The notes under the pieces: generated by a model | Seen by the model: only the letters and a program-made list of their open reading frames with translations | Database searches by the model: none | Told to the model about the DNA's origin: nothing | Translations under genes and position numbers: made by a program | Origin: Saprospiraceae bacterium | GTDB taxonomy: Bacteria; Bacteroidota; Bacteroidia; Chitinophagales; Saprospiraceae | DNA: 45,929 nt | Direction of reading: 5' to 3' | NCBI GenBank assembly: GCA_016787285.1 | Contig: JAEUUV010000157.1 | Span: 1-45,929, forward strand | In this document: piece after piece, positions 9,311 to 16,860 of the stretch | How the letters are laid out: each line of letters begins with the position of its first letter | Numbering within the stretch: the first letter of the stretch is position 1

Positions 9311-9913
9311 ATGAAACAATCAGGACGCTTGTGGCGGCATACGACTGTTCTCGTTTGCTGCGCTTTGCAAATTGTTCAGGCACAGTCGGGCGCCGACTCC
9401 CTGACCCGCCGCCTCATCGGCCGCTGGGAAGTCGTGGCTTACTCCGAACAAGGCGTTCAGGTGGACAAAAAAGCGCCGGCTTTGCTGCAAGCGATGAAGG
9501 TCTACGAGCACAATCGCTGGAGCCGAGCGGGAACGTGGTATGGCTATGACCCCTACGAAGACCTGAGCCGTCGCGAGAACCGCGCCTTTGAGCACTGGCA
9601 ACAACGCGACAGCAGCATCGAAGTACAACGGGTCGCCGACGCCATCGCCTTGCCGTACTACGCCGTTTTTTTTGCCGACAGCACGCTCGCGCTGTACAAC
9701 AAGCACGCTCAAACCAACCTGGTGACCTTTCCCGAATCGAGGCAATACATCTTTTCACCTGCTACGAAAAGCATAAAAATCTCTATGCCGGGCCGTTTTT
9801 CACTCCAGTGGTACGCGCAGGTATTGCTCCTGACGGATGAGCGGATGACGCTTTTTCTGCCCGAGGAAGGCGAAATTGTGGAATTGGTCAAAACGCCGTT
9901 TTCACTGCCCTGA
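9311..9913 (+). CDS. secreted protein of unknown function
   Basis: A 200-residue protein with a signal peptide: positively charged MKQSGRLWRH, a hydrophobic core and likely cleavage after IVQAQ. The mature part begins DSLTRRLIGRWEVVAYSEQG, which resembles the opening strand of lipocalin-like beta barrels (LxGxW), and continues with alternating beta-type segments; no catalytic motif is recognised. Start chosen at the ATG at 9311; a GTG at 9302 is in frame but would only add MFF. It lies 17 bases after lon on the same strand and converges on the glucokinase gene. The barrel assignment rests on one motif and is weak. Confidence 0.72.
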   Translation: MKQSGRLWRHTTVLVCCALQIVQAQSGADSLTRRLIGRWEVVAYSEQGVQVDKKAPALLQAMKVYEHNRWSRAGTWYGYDPYEDLSRRENRAFEHWQQRDSSIEVQRVADAIALPYYAVFFADSTLALYNKHAQTNLVTFPESRQYIFSPATKSIKISMPGRFSLQWYAQVLLLTDERMTLFLPEEGEIVELVKTPFSLP

Positions 9914-9922
9914 TTTACGATT

Positions 9923-10675
9923 TCACAAAGCGGAGGCATTCTCTGCAGCAAACGCAGCAGCCCCAATAATACCGGCATTGTTCAGCAATTGTGCGGGCAC
10001 TACCCGTGCCTGCGGGGTGAGCAAGGTTTTGTACGAATCAAAATACTTGCTTTCTCCGCCACCGAGGATAAACAGGTCGGGCGAGAACAAACGCTCCAGG
10101 TGCAGCAGGTAGGCGTTGAACCGTTTGGCCCAGTCCGTCCGGCTGATCTTGAGTCGTTCGCGGGCGCCGGAGGAACAGTGCGCCTCGGCGGGCTTGTTGT
10201 TTTTCCAGATCAGGTGGCCGAGTTCGGTGTTCGGCACCAGCATGCCTTTGTAAAAAAGAGCCGTACCAAGGCCGGTGCCGATGGTAATGAGAAACACCAG
10301 GCCCTGCTCGCCTTTGCCGGCTCCGAAACGCATTTCGGCGATACCGGCAGCGTCGGCGTCGTTGGTGGCGCATACCCGCACACCGCAGGCATGCCCAAAT
10401 GTCTCCTCAATATTGGTCCCGATCCACTGCTTGTCAATGTTGGCTGCCGATTGCGCCACACCGTTTTTGACAATTGCCGGAAACCCGCATCCAACTACGT
10501 TTTTGTAGTTGAAAAACGCGACAACCTCGGCAAAAGCACTTGAAAGTGCTGCCGGCGTAGCCGGTTGCGGAGTAGGCACGCGAAAACGCTCGCCGTGCAA
10601 TTTTCCGTGCTGGAGGTCTACCAGGGCGCCTTTTACGCCCGAAGCGCCTACGTCTATTCCTAAAATGGTTTGCAT
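9923..10675 (-). CDS. ppgK: polyphosphate glucokinase-like ROK kinase
   Basis: A 250-residue ROK-family sugar kinase. The phosphate loop [17 protein letters not shown] is at the N terminus, the catalytic-type region reads [13 protein letters not shown], the second phosphate motif is [13 protein letters not shown], and [10 protein letters not shown] provides the glucose-binding Glu-Leu-Gly-His. It lacks the zinc-binding CxCGxxGC of repressor-type ROK proteins, and its compact length fits the polyphosphate/ATP glucokinases, which phosphorylate glucose to glucose 6-phosphate. Use of polyphosphate is inferred from family resemblance. Start set at ATG 10675 because the phosphate loop follows at once; the frame is open much further upstream, in frame with the 9-bp array read as Asn-Pro-Leu repeats, and that array ends only 6 bases before the start codon. 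Confidence 0.88.
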   Translation of the reverse strand: MQTILGIDVGASGVKGALVDLQHGKLHGERFRVPTPQPATPAALSSAFAEVVAFFNYKNVVGCGFPAIVKNGVAQSAANIDKQWIGTNIEETFGHACGVRVCATNDADAAGIAEMRFGAGKGEQGLVFLITIGTGLGTALFYKGMLVPNTELGHLIWKNNKPAEAHCSSGARERLKISRTDWAKRFNAYLLHLERLFSPDLFILGGGESKYFDSYKTLLTPQARVVPAQLLNNAGIIGAAAFAAENASAL

Positions 10676-10681
10676 ACTTTT

Positions 10682-10850
10682 GAGCGGGTTTAACGGGTTT
10701 AACGGGTTGAGCGGGTTTAACGGGTTGAGCGGGTTGAGCGGGTTTAACGGGTTGAGCGGGTTTAACGGGTTTAACGGGTTGAGCGGGTTGAGCGGGTTTA
10801 ACGGGTTTAACGGGTTGAGCGGGTTGAGCGGGTTTAACGGGTTGAGCGGG
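10682..10850. repeat. 9-bp minisatellite, G-rich arm (left flank of four-helix gene)
   Basis: Eighteen full units plus a partial one of GAGCGGGTT and TAACGGGTT on the plus strand, with the two variants mixed. It starts 6 bases upstream of the ppgK start codon and ends one base before the stop codon of the four-helix gene. It is the inverted partner of the array at 11330-11410. GGG tracts spaced by 6 bases also fit a G-quadruplex pattern on this strand. Confidence 0.95.
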
Positions 10851-10851
10851 T

Positions 10852-11301
10852 CTACAGAAACGGAGGTGGTTCTGTTGGAAAATTTGGGTTGGAAGTTGAT
10901 ATATTTTTCCCAGGTTTGGCGAATCGTTGGCCGCCTTTTGGAGTAGCGTTCAGGTATTCGATCAGTTTTTGGAGGGCTGCGCCTGTACGCCATGCCATTT
11001 TGTCGAGTGTCACCCGCTCATCTTCGGTAATGTAGCCTGAGTCGAGTGCCCGATAGCCTTGAGAGCGAACCTCACCGCATGAGCCTTTGGAGATGCCGAG
11101 GAAGTAGACAAACTCATTTTTATTGCCGCGCTCATATCCTTCCGCAATACAATCCATTGCTGATCCCGCTGCGGCCTTGATCTGCTTTTTCAATTCCCAA
11201 TCCTGACTAAATCCTTCCTTATCGGTCAACCGCTTGACCAACCTGCACGTCTCGCGCGCCAATTGCCAAGCCTCGATTTCTTCAAATTTTGAAAATTTCA
11301 T
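10852..11301 (-). CDS. four-helix-bundle protein (23S rRNA intervening-sequence type)
   Basis: A 149-residue protein that matches the four-helix-bundle family known from 23S rRNA intervening sequences and related to the diversity-generating-retroelement accessory Avd. Visible hallmarks are the opening [19 protein letters not shown], the second helix [30 protein letters not shown], the third [21 protein letters not shown] and the fourth [25 protein letters not shown], followed by a basic, Pro-rich tail of about 30 residues. Family members are small, basic and often bind nucleic acid; the molecular role here is unknown. The gene is tightly boxed in: its stop codon is one base from one array and its ATG is 28 bases from the opposite array. 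No reverse transcriptase or rRNA is nearby. Confidence 0.88.
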   Translation of the reverse strand: MKFSKFEEIEAWQLARETCRLVKRLTDKEGFSQDWELKKQIKAAAGSAMDCIAEGYERGNKNEFVYFLGISKGSCGEVRSQGYRALDSGYITEDERVTLDKMAWRTGAALQKLIEYLNATPKGGQRFAKPGKNISTSNPNFPTEPPPFL

Positions 11302-11329
11302 GTTGTCCTATTTTTCGTATTTTTTCATC

Positions 11330-11410
11330 AACCCGTTAAACCCGCTCAACCCGCTCAACCCGCTCAACCCGCTCAACCCGCTCAACCCGCTCAACCCGTT
11401 AAACCCGCTC
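11330..11410. repeat. 9-bp minisatellite, C-rich arm (right flank of four-helix gene)
   Basis: Nine units: one AACCCGTTA, six AACCCGCTC, one AACCCGTTA and one AACCCGCTC, followed by AACCT. It lies between the four-helix start codon and the stop codon of the S41-like gene, which is three bases further on. It is inverted relative to 10682-10850, so an RNA spanning both could fold into a long stem with the gene in the loop. Confidence 0.95.
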
Positions 11411-11413
11411 AAC

Positions 11414-12685
11414 CTATTTTCCCCGAACATAATCCAGCACCGGATCGCGGCCCTCTCGGAAGGCTTCGAAGGGCAGTTCGATGGGAATATCGGGCTGGAG
11501 CGTATCCGGATCGCCGGGCAGCACTTGCACCGGACGTGTGCTGTGAAATACTTGCAGGTGGCTGTTGGGGAGGAGCAGGAACGACGGGTCGCCGGAATGG
11601 TTGGGGCGTTGGGCCGGCGGCTCTCCGAGCAGTATGGCGTTGGTTTCGGCGCGGAAGGTGGCGGCTATTTCCACGGCGGCGGCGGCGGTGTAGCGGTTGG
11701 TGGCCACGTAGATTCGGTTGGGCAGGTTGATAAAAGGCGAAGCAGCCAGACGTTTGGCCAGCGCGATTCCGTCGGCGGGGTTGCCACCGTTGTTGAACCG
11801 GAGGTCGAAGAAAAAACGCGCATCGGGGCGGCGCTCCAGCAGCGCGAAGAGGGTATCCACGTATTGCTGAAACGGCGGCAACTGCGATGCGCTCGCGCTG
11901 TCGCCCATCGCAAGCGCCATTTCCCGGCTGTAGCAGCCGTTGTATTGCAGGTAAACAATACGGTCCGACTCCAGCCAGTTCAGGCTGAACACCTGTTTCA
12001 TCGGATCCCAGCGCAGGTCGGGGTTTTTGGGCACAAACTGGGCCTGCTGCAAGGCTGATTTGTCCTTCCGAAAATCGAGCGGATAGGTTTTGACGAAATA
12101 GCGCTGCTTTTTTTCGTCTTCCAGCAGAAGCGCCATCGTGTCGTCTTTGGCTACACCCGCAAGTCGCATGGCCTCGGGGAAACGCAGCCAGGTGGGACCG
12201 TCCTTGCGAGCCGACTCGTTGTTTTCGTTGGCAAAAAGCCGGGCCATTCGGGACAGGGCTTCCGTGGTCTCGATTCCGTTGATCTCCAACACTTTTTTAC
12301 CGAGCGTCGGTTCGAAACGTTTCACCGTGCCGCTTACGTACAGGCCGTCGGCATACCAGCCCAGCCCCACCGGGATCACTTTGCCGGACTGCTGGAGCAG
12401 GGGCGTCAGTTCGACGCGGGTTTGCGCGTCGCGCACCCGGGCGACGATGCTTTGCAATTCAAGGGCAATGTGCAGGTCGCTTTTCCCGCCAAGGTTCTCG
12501 GACAGGTTGGCCAGATCGGTTTCGAACGCCTGCCGGGGATAGTATTTGTGCAGGTTGGGGTGGCGCTTGGGCAGTTCGCGTTGCAGCACGGCGATGTCGG
12601 CGCGCCATTGTTCGACCCCGATTTGTGCCGACACGGAGCCATGGCCCAGGATAATCAGAAGCAGCGTAGCAAGTATCAGTCGCAT
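11414..12685 (-). CDS. S41-peptidase-like secreted protein, nucleophile apparently lost
   Basis: A 423-residue protein with a signal peptide (RLILATLLLIILGHGSVSAQ). The region DARFFFDLRFNNGGNPADG is the substrate-binding part of the S41 (C-terminal processing/tricorn) protease domain, and a PDZ-like part with KKVLEINGIET precedes it. Where S41 enzymes carry the nucleophilic Ser (for example TFSSA), this one reads NRYTAAAAVE, encoded by four GCC codons at 11675-11686. It may therefore be a non-catalytic relative, or my alignment of this loop may be off by a few residues. Start chosen at ATG 12685; ATG 12694 is three codons earlier and equally possible. The gene lies 102 bases after the HerA-like gene on the same strand. 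Confidence 0.78.
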   Translation of the reverse strand: MRLILATLLLIILGHGSVSAQIGVEQWRADIAVLQRELPKRHPNLHKYYPRQAFETDLANLSENLGGKSDLHIALELQSIVARVRDAQTRVELTPLLQQSGKVIPVGLGWYADGLYVSGTVKRFEPTLGKKVLEINGIETTEALSRMARLFANENNESARKDGPTWLRFPEAMRLAGVAKDDTMALLLEDEKKQRYFVKTYPLDFRKDKSALQQAQFVPKNPDLRWDPMKQVFSLNWLESDRIVYLQYNGCYSREMALAMGDSASASQLPPFQQYVDTLFALLERRPDARFFFDLRFNNGGNPADGIALAKRLAASPFINLPNRIYVATNRYTAAAAVEIAATFRAETNAILLGEPPAQRPNHSGDPSFLLLPNSHLQVFHSTRPVQVLPGDPDTLQPDIPIELPFEAFREGRDPVLDYVRGK

Positions 12686-12787
12686 GTGTTGCATTTGTTC
12701 CCACAGTTGGAGCCGCGGGCGGAAAATGGAGTGATTTCGGGACGAACCCGGGAGTAGAAATCGAATCAATCGGTTTAATCGAATCAA

Positions 12788-14359
12788 TCAAAACCATCCC
12801 GTTTTTTTCCGCCGGCTGCTGCTGCTGCCACCGATACCGAGCACACCGAGTAGCCCGCGGGTGAGTTCGCGGGCGATGGTGCTCCCGATCTGGCGGGTAG
12901 TCGGGTTTGAAATGACTTTTTCGAAGGTGCTTTTTTCCTGCCGGGTAGTGGTTCGGGCAGCAGGTCGGGCCGGTTGGGCTTCTTCCTGTGCGGCTCGCCC
13001 GAGGGCTTCCTGAATTTTTTCGTTCAGAATTTCATACGCGCTTTCGCGATCCACTTCCTGGTTGTACTTCCGCACCAGAGCGGAACGGCTGATGATTTGG
13101 TCAATTTCGCCCGGTGTGAGCACGTCCATGCGGGTTTCCGGCGCACGTACGAGGGTGTGAGCCAGCGGCGTGGGAATACCTTTTTCATTGAGCACGCTCA
13201 CAAACGCTTCGCCGGTACCGAGGTTGGTCAGCACATCTTCGGTCACGTACCACTTCGTGATCGGGTAGTTTTCGGCGGCGAGTTTGATCGCCTTGCGGTC
13301 TTTGGCGGTGAATGCGCGCAAGGCGTGTTGCACTTTCAGACCCAATTGCGCGAGAATGCTGTCGGGGATGTCCACCGGGTTTTGGGTAATGAAAAAAATG
13401 CCTACGCCCTTGGAGCGGATGAGTTTGATAATGGCTTCCAATTGCTGCATGAGTGCCGGCGTAGCCTCCTGAAAAACGAGGTGTGCCTCGTCCACGAAAA
13501 TGCAGAGTTTGGGCTGCTCCATGTCGCCCTCTTCCGGGAAGGAGGCATAGATTTCGGCGAGCATCTGAAGCATGAACGTGCTGAACAACTTGGGTCGGTC
13601 CTGGATATCGGTCAGGCGCACGATGCTGATGACACCGCGTCCGTTTTCGTCCATGCGGCACAAGTCCTGCACATCGAACGAGAGTTCGCCGAAAAACAGT
13701 TCGGCGCCCTGTTGCTCCAGTTCGACTACCTTGCGCAGGATGGTGGCAGCGGTAGCGGCGCTGAACTGGCCGTATTCGGCTTCGATGTCGGCTTTCCCCT
13801 CGTTGCCAAGAAACTGAAGCACTTTTTTAAAATCCTTGAGGTCGAGCAGGGGCAGGCTGCGGTCGTCGCAGTATTTGAACACCACGGCCACCACGCCGCC
13901 CTGCGTATCGTTGAGGCCGAGGATGCGACTGAACAGCACCGGGCCGAACTCGCTCACTGTGGCGCGCAGGCGGGCGCCTTTTTCCTCGGAAAGGGAGAGG
14001 AATTCGACGCTGTTTTTCGTCGGGTGCCAGGTGATGCCGATTTTGGCGGCGCGGTCCACGATTTTGGGGTTGTCGGTGCCGGGCATGGCCACGCCGGAGA
14101 GGTCGCCCTTGATGTCCATGAGCAGGGTCGGCACCCCGTTGGCGGCCAACTGCTCGGCGATGACCTGCAGGGTTTTGGTTTTGCCGGTACCGGTAGCGCC
14201 GGCGATGAGGCCGTGGCGGTTCATGGTGCGCAGGGGCACTTTTACCTGGAGGCCCTGTACGGCTTCAGCGTCGAGCATGGCGCCGCCAAGTACAAATGCC
14301 GGGCCTGAAAAGCCGTAACCTTTTTCCAGTTCGGCAATGAATTCTTCTTTTTTGGACAT
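12788..14359 (-). CDS. HerA-like ATPase, DUF853 family
   Basis: A 523-residue member of the DUF853 (YjgR-like) branch of the HerA/FtsK ATPases. Walker A is GATGTGKT at 54-61, followed by LLMDIKGDLSGVAMPG, typical for this family; Walker B is LCIFVDEAHLVF and the sensor region is GIFFITQNPVDIPD. The C-terminal 70 residues are low-complexity (Ala, Gln, Arg, Ser) and end in basic SRRKKTGWF. HerA relatives are hexameric DNA translocases; DUF853 proteins have no settled role. The start at 14359 matches the conserved opening SKKEEFIAELEKGYGF. It may be cotranscribed with the S41-like gene. Confidence 0.9.
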   Translation of the reverse strand: MSKKEEFIAELEKGYGFSGPAFVLGGAMLDAEAVQGLQVKVPLRTMNRHGLIAGATGTGKTKTLQVIAEQLAANGVPTLLMDIKGDLSGVAMPGTDNPKIVDRAAKIGITWHPTKNSVEFLSLSEEKGARLRATVSEFGPVLFSRILGLNDTQGGVVAVVFKYCDDRSLPLLDLKDFKKVLQFLGNEGKADIEAEYGQFSAATAATILRKVVELEQQGAELFFGELSFDVQDLCRMDENGRGVISIVRLTDIQDRPKLFSTFMLQMLAEIYASFPEEGDMEQPKLCIFVDEAHLVFQEATPALMQQLEAIIKLIRSKGVGIFFITQNPVDIPDSILAQLGLKVQHALRAFTAKDRKAIKLAAENYPITKWYVTEDVLTNLGTGEAFVSVLNEKGIPTPLAHTLVRAPETRMDVLTPGEIDQIISRSALVRKYNQEVDRESAYEILNEKIQEALGRAAQEEAQPARPAARTTTRQEKSTFEKVISNPTTRQIGSTIARELTRGLLGVLGIGGSSSSRRKKTGWF

Positions 14360-14413
14360 GGTGCGTGTGAATTGAGGCGCAAAAGTAGTGCGTCGGGCAG
14401 GAAAGATGTAGGC

Positions 14414-15085
14414 TCAGGCTTCTTCGATGTTTTTGTAAATATCGGCCAGCCGCAGTTTTTTCCGTTCGATGGTGACGTAGCCGTCGCGCGAGTCGTCCAC
14501 GTCCACATTGAGCCATTGGTTGGGCCGGTTGGTGCGGGAGTACAGCGAAACCGATTTGGTATGCTGGCTCACCACGAGAATATGCTGCACGCTCGGAATA
14601 GTTTTGTAACGCGGCAATTTTATCCCAAGGTCGAAGCGCGCGGTAGTCGTGGACAAGACTTCCACGATCAGGAACGGGTTGAGCAGCGTCTGGATTTTTC
14701 GTTTTTTCCCCTGGTGGACGTAGTGCTGCGGCTTGCCGTGCAACACCACCACATCGGGGTTGTGTACCGCCCGCGCGTCAGGAATGAAAGTGCTGACATT
14801 GCTGCCCAACACGTGGTATGGGCCGTCAATACCGAAAAGGCCGGACAACAGGTAAATAAGGCGCCCAACAAGGGCTTCGTGTGTAATGGAGGCATATCCC
14901 ATGGTTATGATTTTTCCGTCGGAGTAATCTATGCGGTATTCGCAGTCGGGCAGCAGGTCGAAGTATTCGTCCAGCGTGGCGGGCACTTCGAGGACTTCGT
15001 CCAGAAGGGCGCGATCCTGCAAGGACTTGGGCAACAGAGGCGTTTTCTTTTTCGCGGCAGCGGGCGCTGCGGAGGTGGCTGTCAT
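14414..15085 (-). CDS. Uma2-family (DUF820) nuclease-fold protein
   Basis: A 223-residue protein of the Uma2 family, which has a PD-(D/E)xK restriction-endonuclease fold. Visible parts are the opening EYFDLLPDCEYRIDYSDGKII, the helix SITHEALVGRLIYLL, the strand pair HNPDVVVLHG and the catalytic-type strand NPFLIVEVLSTTTARFDLGIKLPRYK, then VQHILVVSQHTKSVSLYSR. The N-terminal 25 residues are an Ala/Lys-rich extension. Uma2 genes are abundant in Cyanobacteria and Bacteroidota and their function is not known. It lies 54 bases upstream of the HerA-like gene on the same strand. A second, damaged Uma2 gene is at 24163-24726. Confidence 0.85.
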   Translation of the reverse strand: MTATSAAPAAAKKKTPLLPKSLQDRALLDEVLEVPATLDEYFDLLPDCEYRIDYSDGKIITMGYASITHEALVGRLIYLLSGLFGIDGPYHVLGSNVSTFIPDARAVHNPDVVVLHGKPQHYVHQGKKRKIQTLLNPFLIVEVLSTTTARFDLGIKLPRYKTIPSVQHILVVSQHTKSVSLYSRTNRPNQWLNVDVDDSRDGYVTIERKKLRLADIYKNIEEA

Positions 15086-15222
15086 GTCTTTCCTTTTTTG
15101 GCAAAAATACGGGATGGGCGGCTTTTTCGGAGGGGGAATTTTTGCCGATACGTGTCTGGGTGGTCGCTGTAAAAAACCTTCGTCGCGCTACTGCGTTATT
15201 ACGGCTCGTCCGCACGCGTCAC

Positions 15223-15255
15223 AGACCTTCCAGGTTTGTCAAACCTGGAAGGTCT
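15223..15255. repeat. 15-bp perfect hairpin upstream of crtZ-like gene
   Basis: AGACCTTCCAGGTTT at 15223-15237 is followed by GTC and by its exact reverse complement to 15255. There is no T run. It lies 42 bases before the hydroxylase start and could be a dispersed palindrome or a leader structure. Confidence 0.75.
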
Positions 15256-15297
15256 CGTCCCGTCCACCACAATTTTTCAACATAAATTACAGCAAAC

Positions 15298-15792
15298 ATG
15301 ACCTGGATCGGTTACCTGCTCATCACACTCGCCGCTTATGCCGGCATGGAGTTTATGGCCTGGTTTACGCACAAATACCTGATGCACGGCTGGCTGTGGA
15401 GCTGGCACGAAGATCACCACAAGCCCAAGCACGAGAAGGAAGGTTTTTTTGAAAAAAACGACCGCTTTTTCCTGGTGTTCGCCATCCCCAGCATGCTTTG
15501 CTACATGATCGGCGGGCTGACTACGCACTTCTGGGTACTGTTCATCGGAGTCGGTATTTCGCTGTACGGCCTGACATATTTCCTGATTCACGACGTGTAC
15601 ATCCACCAGCGTTTCAGGTGGTTCCGTCAACTTGACAGCACCTACTCGCGTGGTATCCTGCGCGCACACGGCGCCCACCACGCCAAAACCACCAAGGAAG
15701 ACGGCGAGTCGTTTGGCCTGCTTATCGTATCGCCGAAATATTTCAAAAAACGGCGCACGCAACAGGAGGACAAGTCCGCCGGGCAAGCCTGA
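15298..15792 (+). CDS. crtZ: beta-carotene hydroxylase (CrtZ-like)
   Basis: A 164-residue membrane-bound di-iron hydroxylase of the fatty-acid hydroxylase superfamily. The four histidine clusters are all present: HKYLMH (25-30), HEDHH (37-41), HDVYIHQRF and RAHGAHH, set between hydrophobic segments starting WIGYLLITLAAYAGMEFMAW. The length and cluster spacing match CrtZ, which adds hydroxyl groups to the beta-ionone rings of beta-carotene to make zeaxanthin. No other carotenoid gene is visible in the window, so substrate assignment relies on family resemblance; sterol-desaturase relatives are longer. Its stop is 14 bases from that of the convergent alkyltransferase-like gene. Confidence 0.88.
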   Translation: MTWIGYLLITLAAYAGMEFMAWFTHKYLMHGWLWSWHEDHHKPKHEKEGFFEKNDRFFLVFAIPSMLCYMIGGLTTHFWVLFIGVGISLYGLTYFLIHDVYIHQRFRWFRQLDSTYSRGILRAHGAHHAKTTKEDGESFGLLIVSPKYFKKRRTQQEDKSAGQA

Positions 15793-15806
15793 GAGGCTTT
15801 TGAATT

Positions 15807-16163
15807 TCAGTCAAACGGCTCCCAGTCCTCCCCCAATCCTTCGCTCGGGTGCCAAAAATGTTTGTCAAAATCAAGCACGCGGTTATCCTCCACCTGCACG
15901 TCTTCGGCCTCCAGCATTTCCTGCATGAGGGTTGGGGTGGGAAAGTGGTTTCGCCCGCTGAGTTCGCCTTTGCGGTTTACCACCCGGTGCGCCGGCACGC
16001 CGGTTTCCGAAGAAAAACTCTGATTCAGTGCCCAGCCGACCATCCGCGCAGCGCCCAGCGCCAGAAAATCGGCGATAGCGCCATAGGTCGTCACCCGGCC
16101 CGGCGGGATTTGCCGCGTCACGGCATACACGAGATCGAAGTAGGTAGGTATACGGGCCGTCAT
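15807..16163 (-). CDS. alkyltransferase-like protein (MGMT family, Cys replaced)
   Basis: A 118-residue protein equal to the DNA-binding domain of O6-alkylguanine-DNA alkyltransferases. The helix-turn-helix and arginine finger part GALNQ-like stretch reads ARMVGWALNQSF, and the active-site motif PCHR is PAHR here (Ala at 58), followed by VVNRKGELSG. Such alkyltransferase-like (ATL) proteins bind alkylated guanine without repairing it and hand the lesion to nucleotide excision repair. The sequence shows the cysteine loss; the repair role comes from studied ATL proteins. Start ATG 16163 gives the usual short N terminus. Confidence 0.88.
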   Translation of the reverse strand: MTARIPTYFDLVYAVTRQIPPGRVTTYGAIADFLALGAARMVGWALNQSFSSETGVPAHRVVNRKGELSGRNHFPTPTLMQEMLEAEDVQVEDNRVLDFDKHFWHPSEGLGEDWEPFD

Positions 16164-16310
16164 GTGCGTCCGATTTTGGGCTGCAAGTTAAAAGCAAAGG
16201 CAGGACAAACCCGGCACAGGAAAAACAAAAAGCAATAGATTTGCAGCCGCTCCCACAAAAGCCGTCGCCCCGCAAAGCCGCACCAACCATCCGTTTCACG
16301 TTCAACCCAC

Positions 16311-16403
16311 AACTGTTCCGTTTCGCCCCCTTGAAAAAGCCGCGAAATGCCCAAGCCCCTCCGAAAAAATCCGGCTTTTTCAAGGGGGCGAAACGGAACA
16401 GTT
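16311..16403. repeat. 93-bp element with perfect 31-bp inverted repeats
   Basis: Arm 16311-16341 (starting AACTGTTCCGTTTCGCCCCC) is the exact reverse complement of 16373-16403, around a 31-base centre. It ends 10 bases before the yqeY start codon, so it probably forms a strong stem in the yqeY-lptB leader. No second copy is seen in this window. Confidence 0.9.
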
Positions 16404-16413
16404 TACATTCCAC

Positions 16414-16860
16414 ATGCTCGAAGAAAAAATCAACAAAGACCTCGTTGTGGCCATGAAAGCCAAAGACGAGGTGGCCCTGCGGGGCATCCGCGCCATCAAG
16501 AGTGCCATTTTGTTAGCCAAAACCGACGGCTCCGGTCAGGCAATTGACGAGGCCCGCGAGGTGCAGATGCTGCAAAAACTGCTGAAAAGCCGGCAGGACT
16601 CACTCGACATTTTCACCAAAAACAACCGCCCCGAACTGGCGCAAAAAGAACTCGAAGAAATCGAGGTCATCAAACGCTACCTGCCTGCCATGCTCGAAGG
16701 CGCCGACTTGGAGGCTGCCCTTCGGGAAATCATCGCCGAGGTGGGCGCCGAATCGCCCAAAGACATGGGCAAAGTGATGGGCGCCGCCAGCAAAAAACTG
16801 GCGGGCAAGGCCGAAGGGCGCCTCATTTCGGAAGCCGTCAAAAAACTGCTCGGAGCATGA
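16414..16860 (+). CDS. GatB/YqeY-domain protein
   Basis: A 148-residue YqeY-type protein: helical N-terminal half ([31 protein letters not shown]) and the YqeY C-terminal half with [21 protein letters not shown] and [32 protein letters not shown]. The domain is shared with the tail of the GatB subunit of the tRNA amidotransferase, where it contacts tRNA; the free-standing protein has no settled function. The start at ATG 16414 fits family length. Its stop overlaps the lptB start by four bases (ATGA), indicating translational coupling. Confidence 0.92.
   Translation: MLEEKINKDLVVAMKAKDEVALRGIRAIKSAILLAKTDGSGQAIDEAREVQMLQKLLKSRQDSLDIFTKNNRPELAQKELEEIEVIKRYLPAMLEGADLEAALREIIAEVGAESPKDMGKVMGAASKKLAGKAEGRLISEAVKKLLGA

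Larger units (their letters stand above)
10682..11410 (-). mobile_element. candidate element: four-helix gene inside inverted 9-bp arrays
   Basis: The 729-base unit is G-rich array, one complete gene and C-rich array, and fills the interval between the ppgK start and the stop codon of the S41-like gene. Loci upstream of lon and secA have the same two-armed plan with a short spacer instead of the gene. No target-site duplication was identified and mobility is an inference from the shared architecture. Confidence 0.45.

Noticed and set aside
10852-11301. Diversity-generating retroelement (Avd-like protein)
   Set aside because: The four-helix protein is related to Avd, but there is no reverse transcriptase and no template/variable repeat pair nearby.
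10682-11410. CRISPR array
   Set aside because: The repeats are contiguous 9-base units without unique spacers, and no cas gene is present.
12974-14308. 444-codon open frame opposite the HerA-like gene
   Set aside because: Antisense shadow of a gene with clear Walker motifs.
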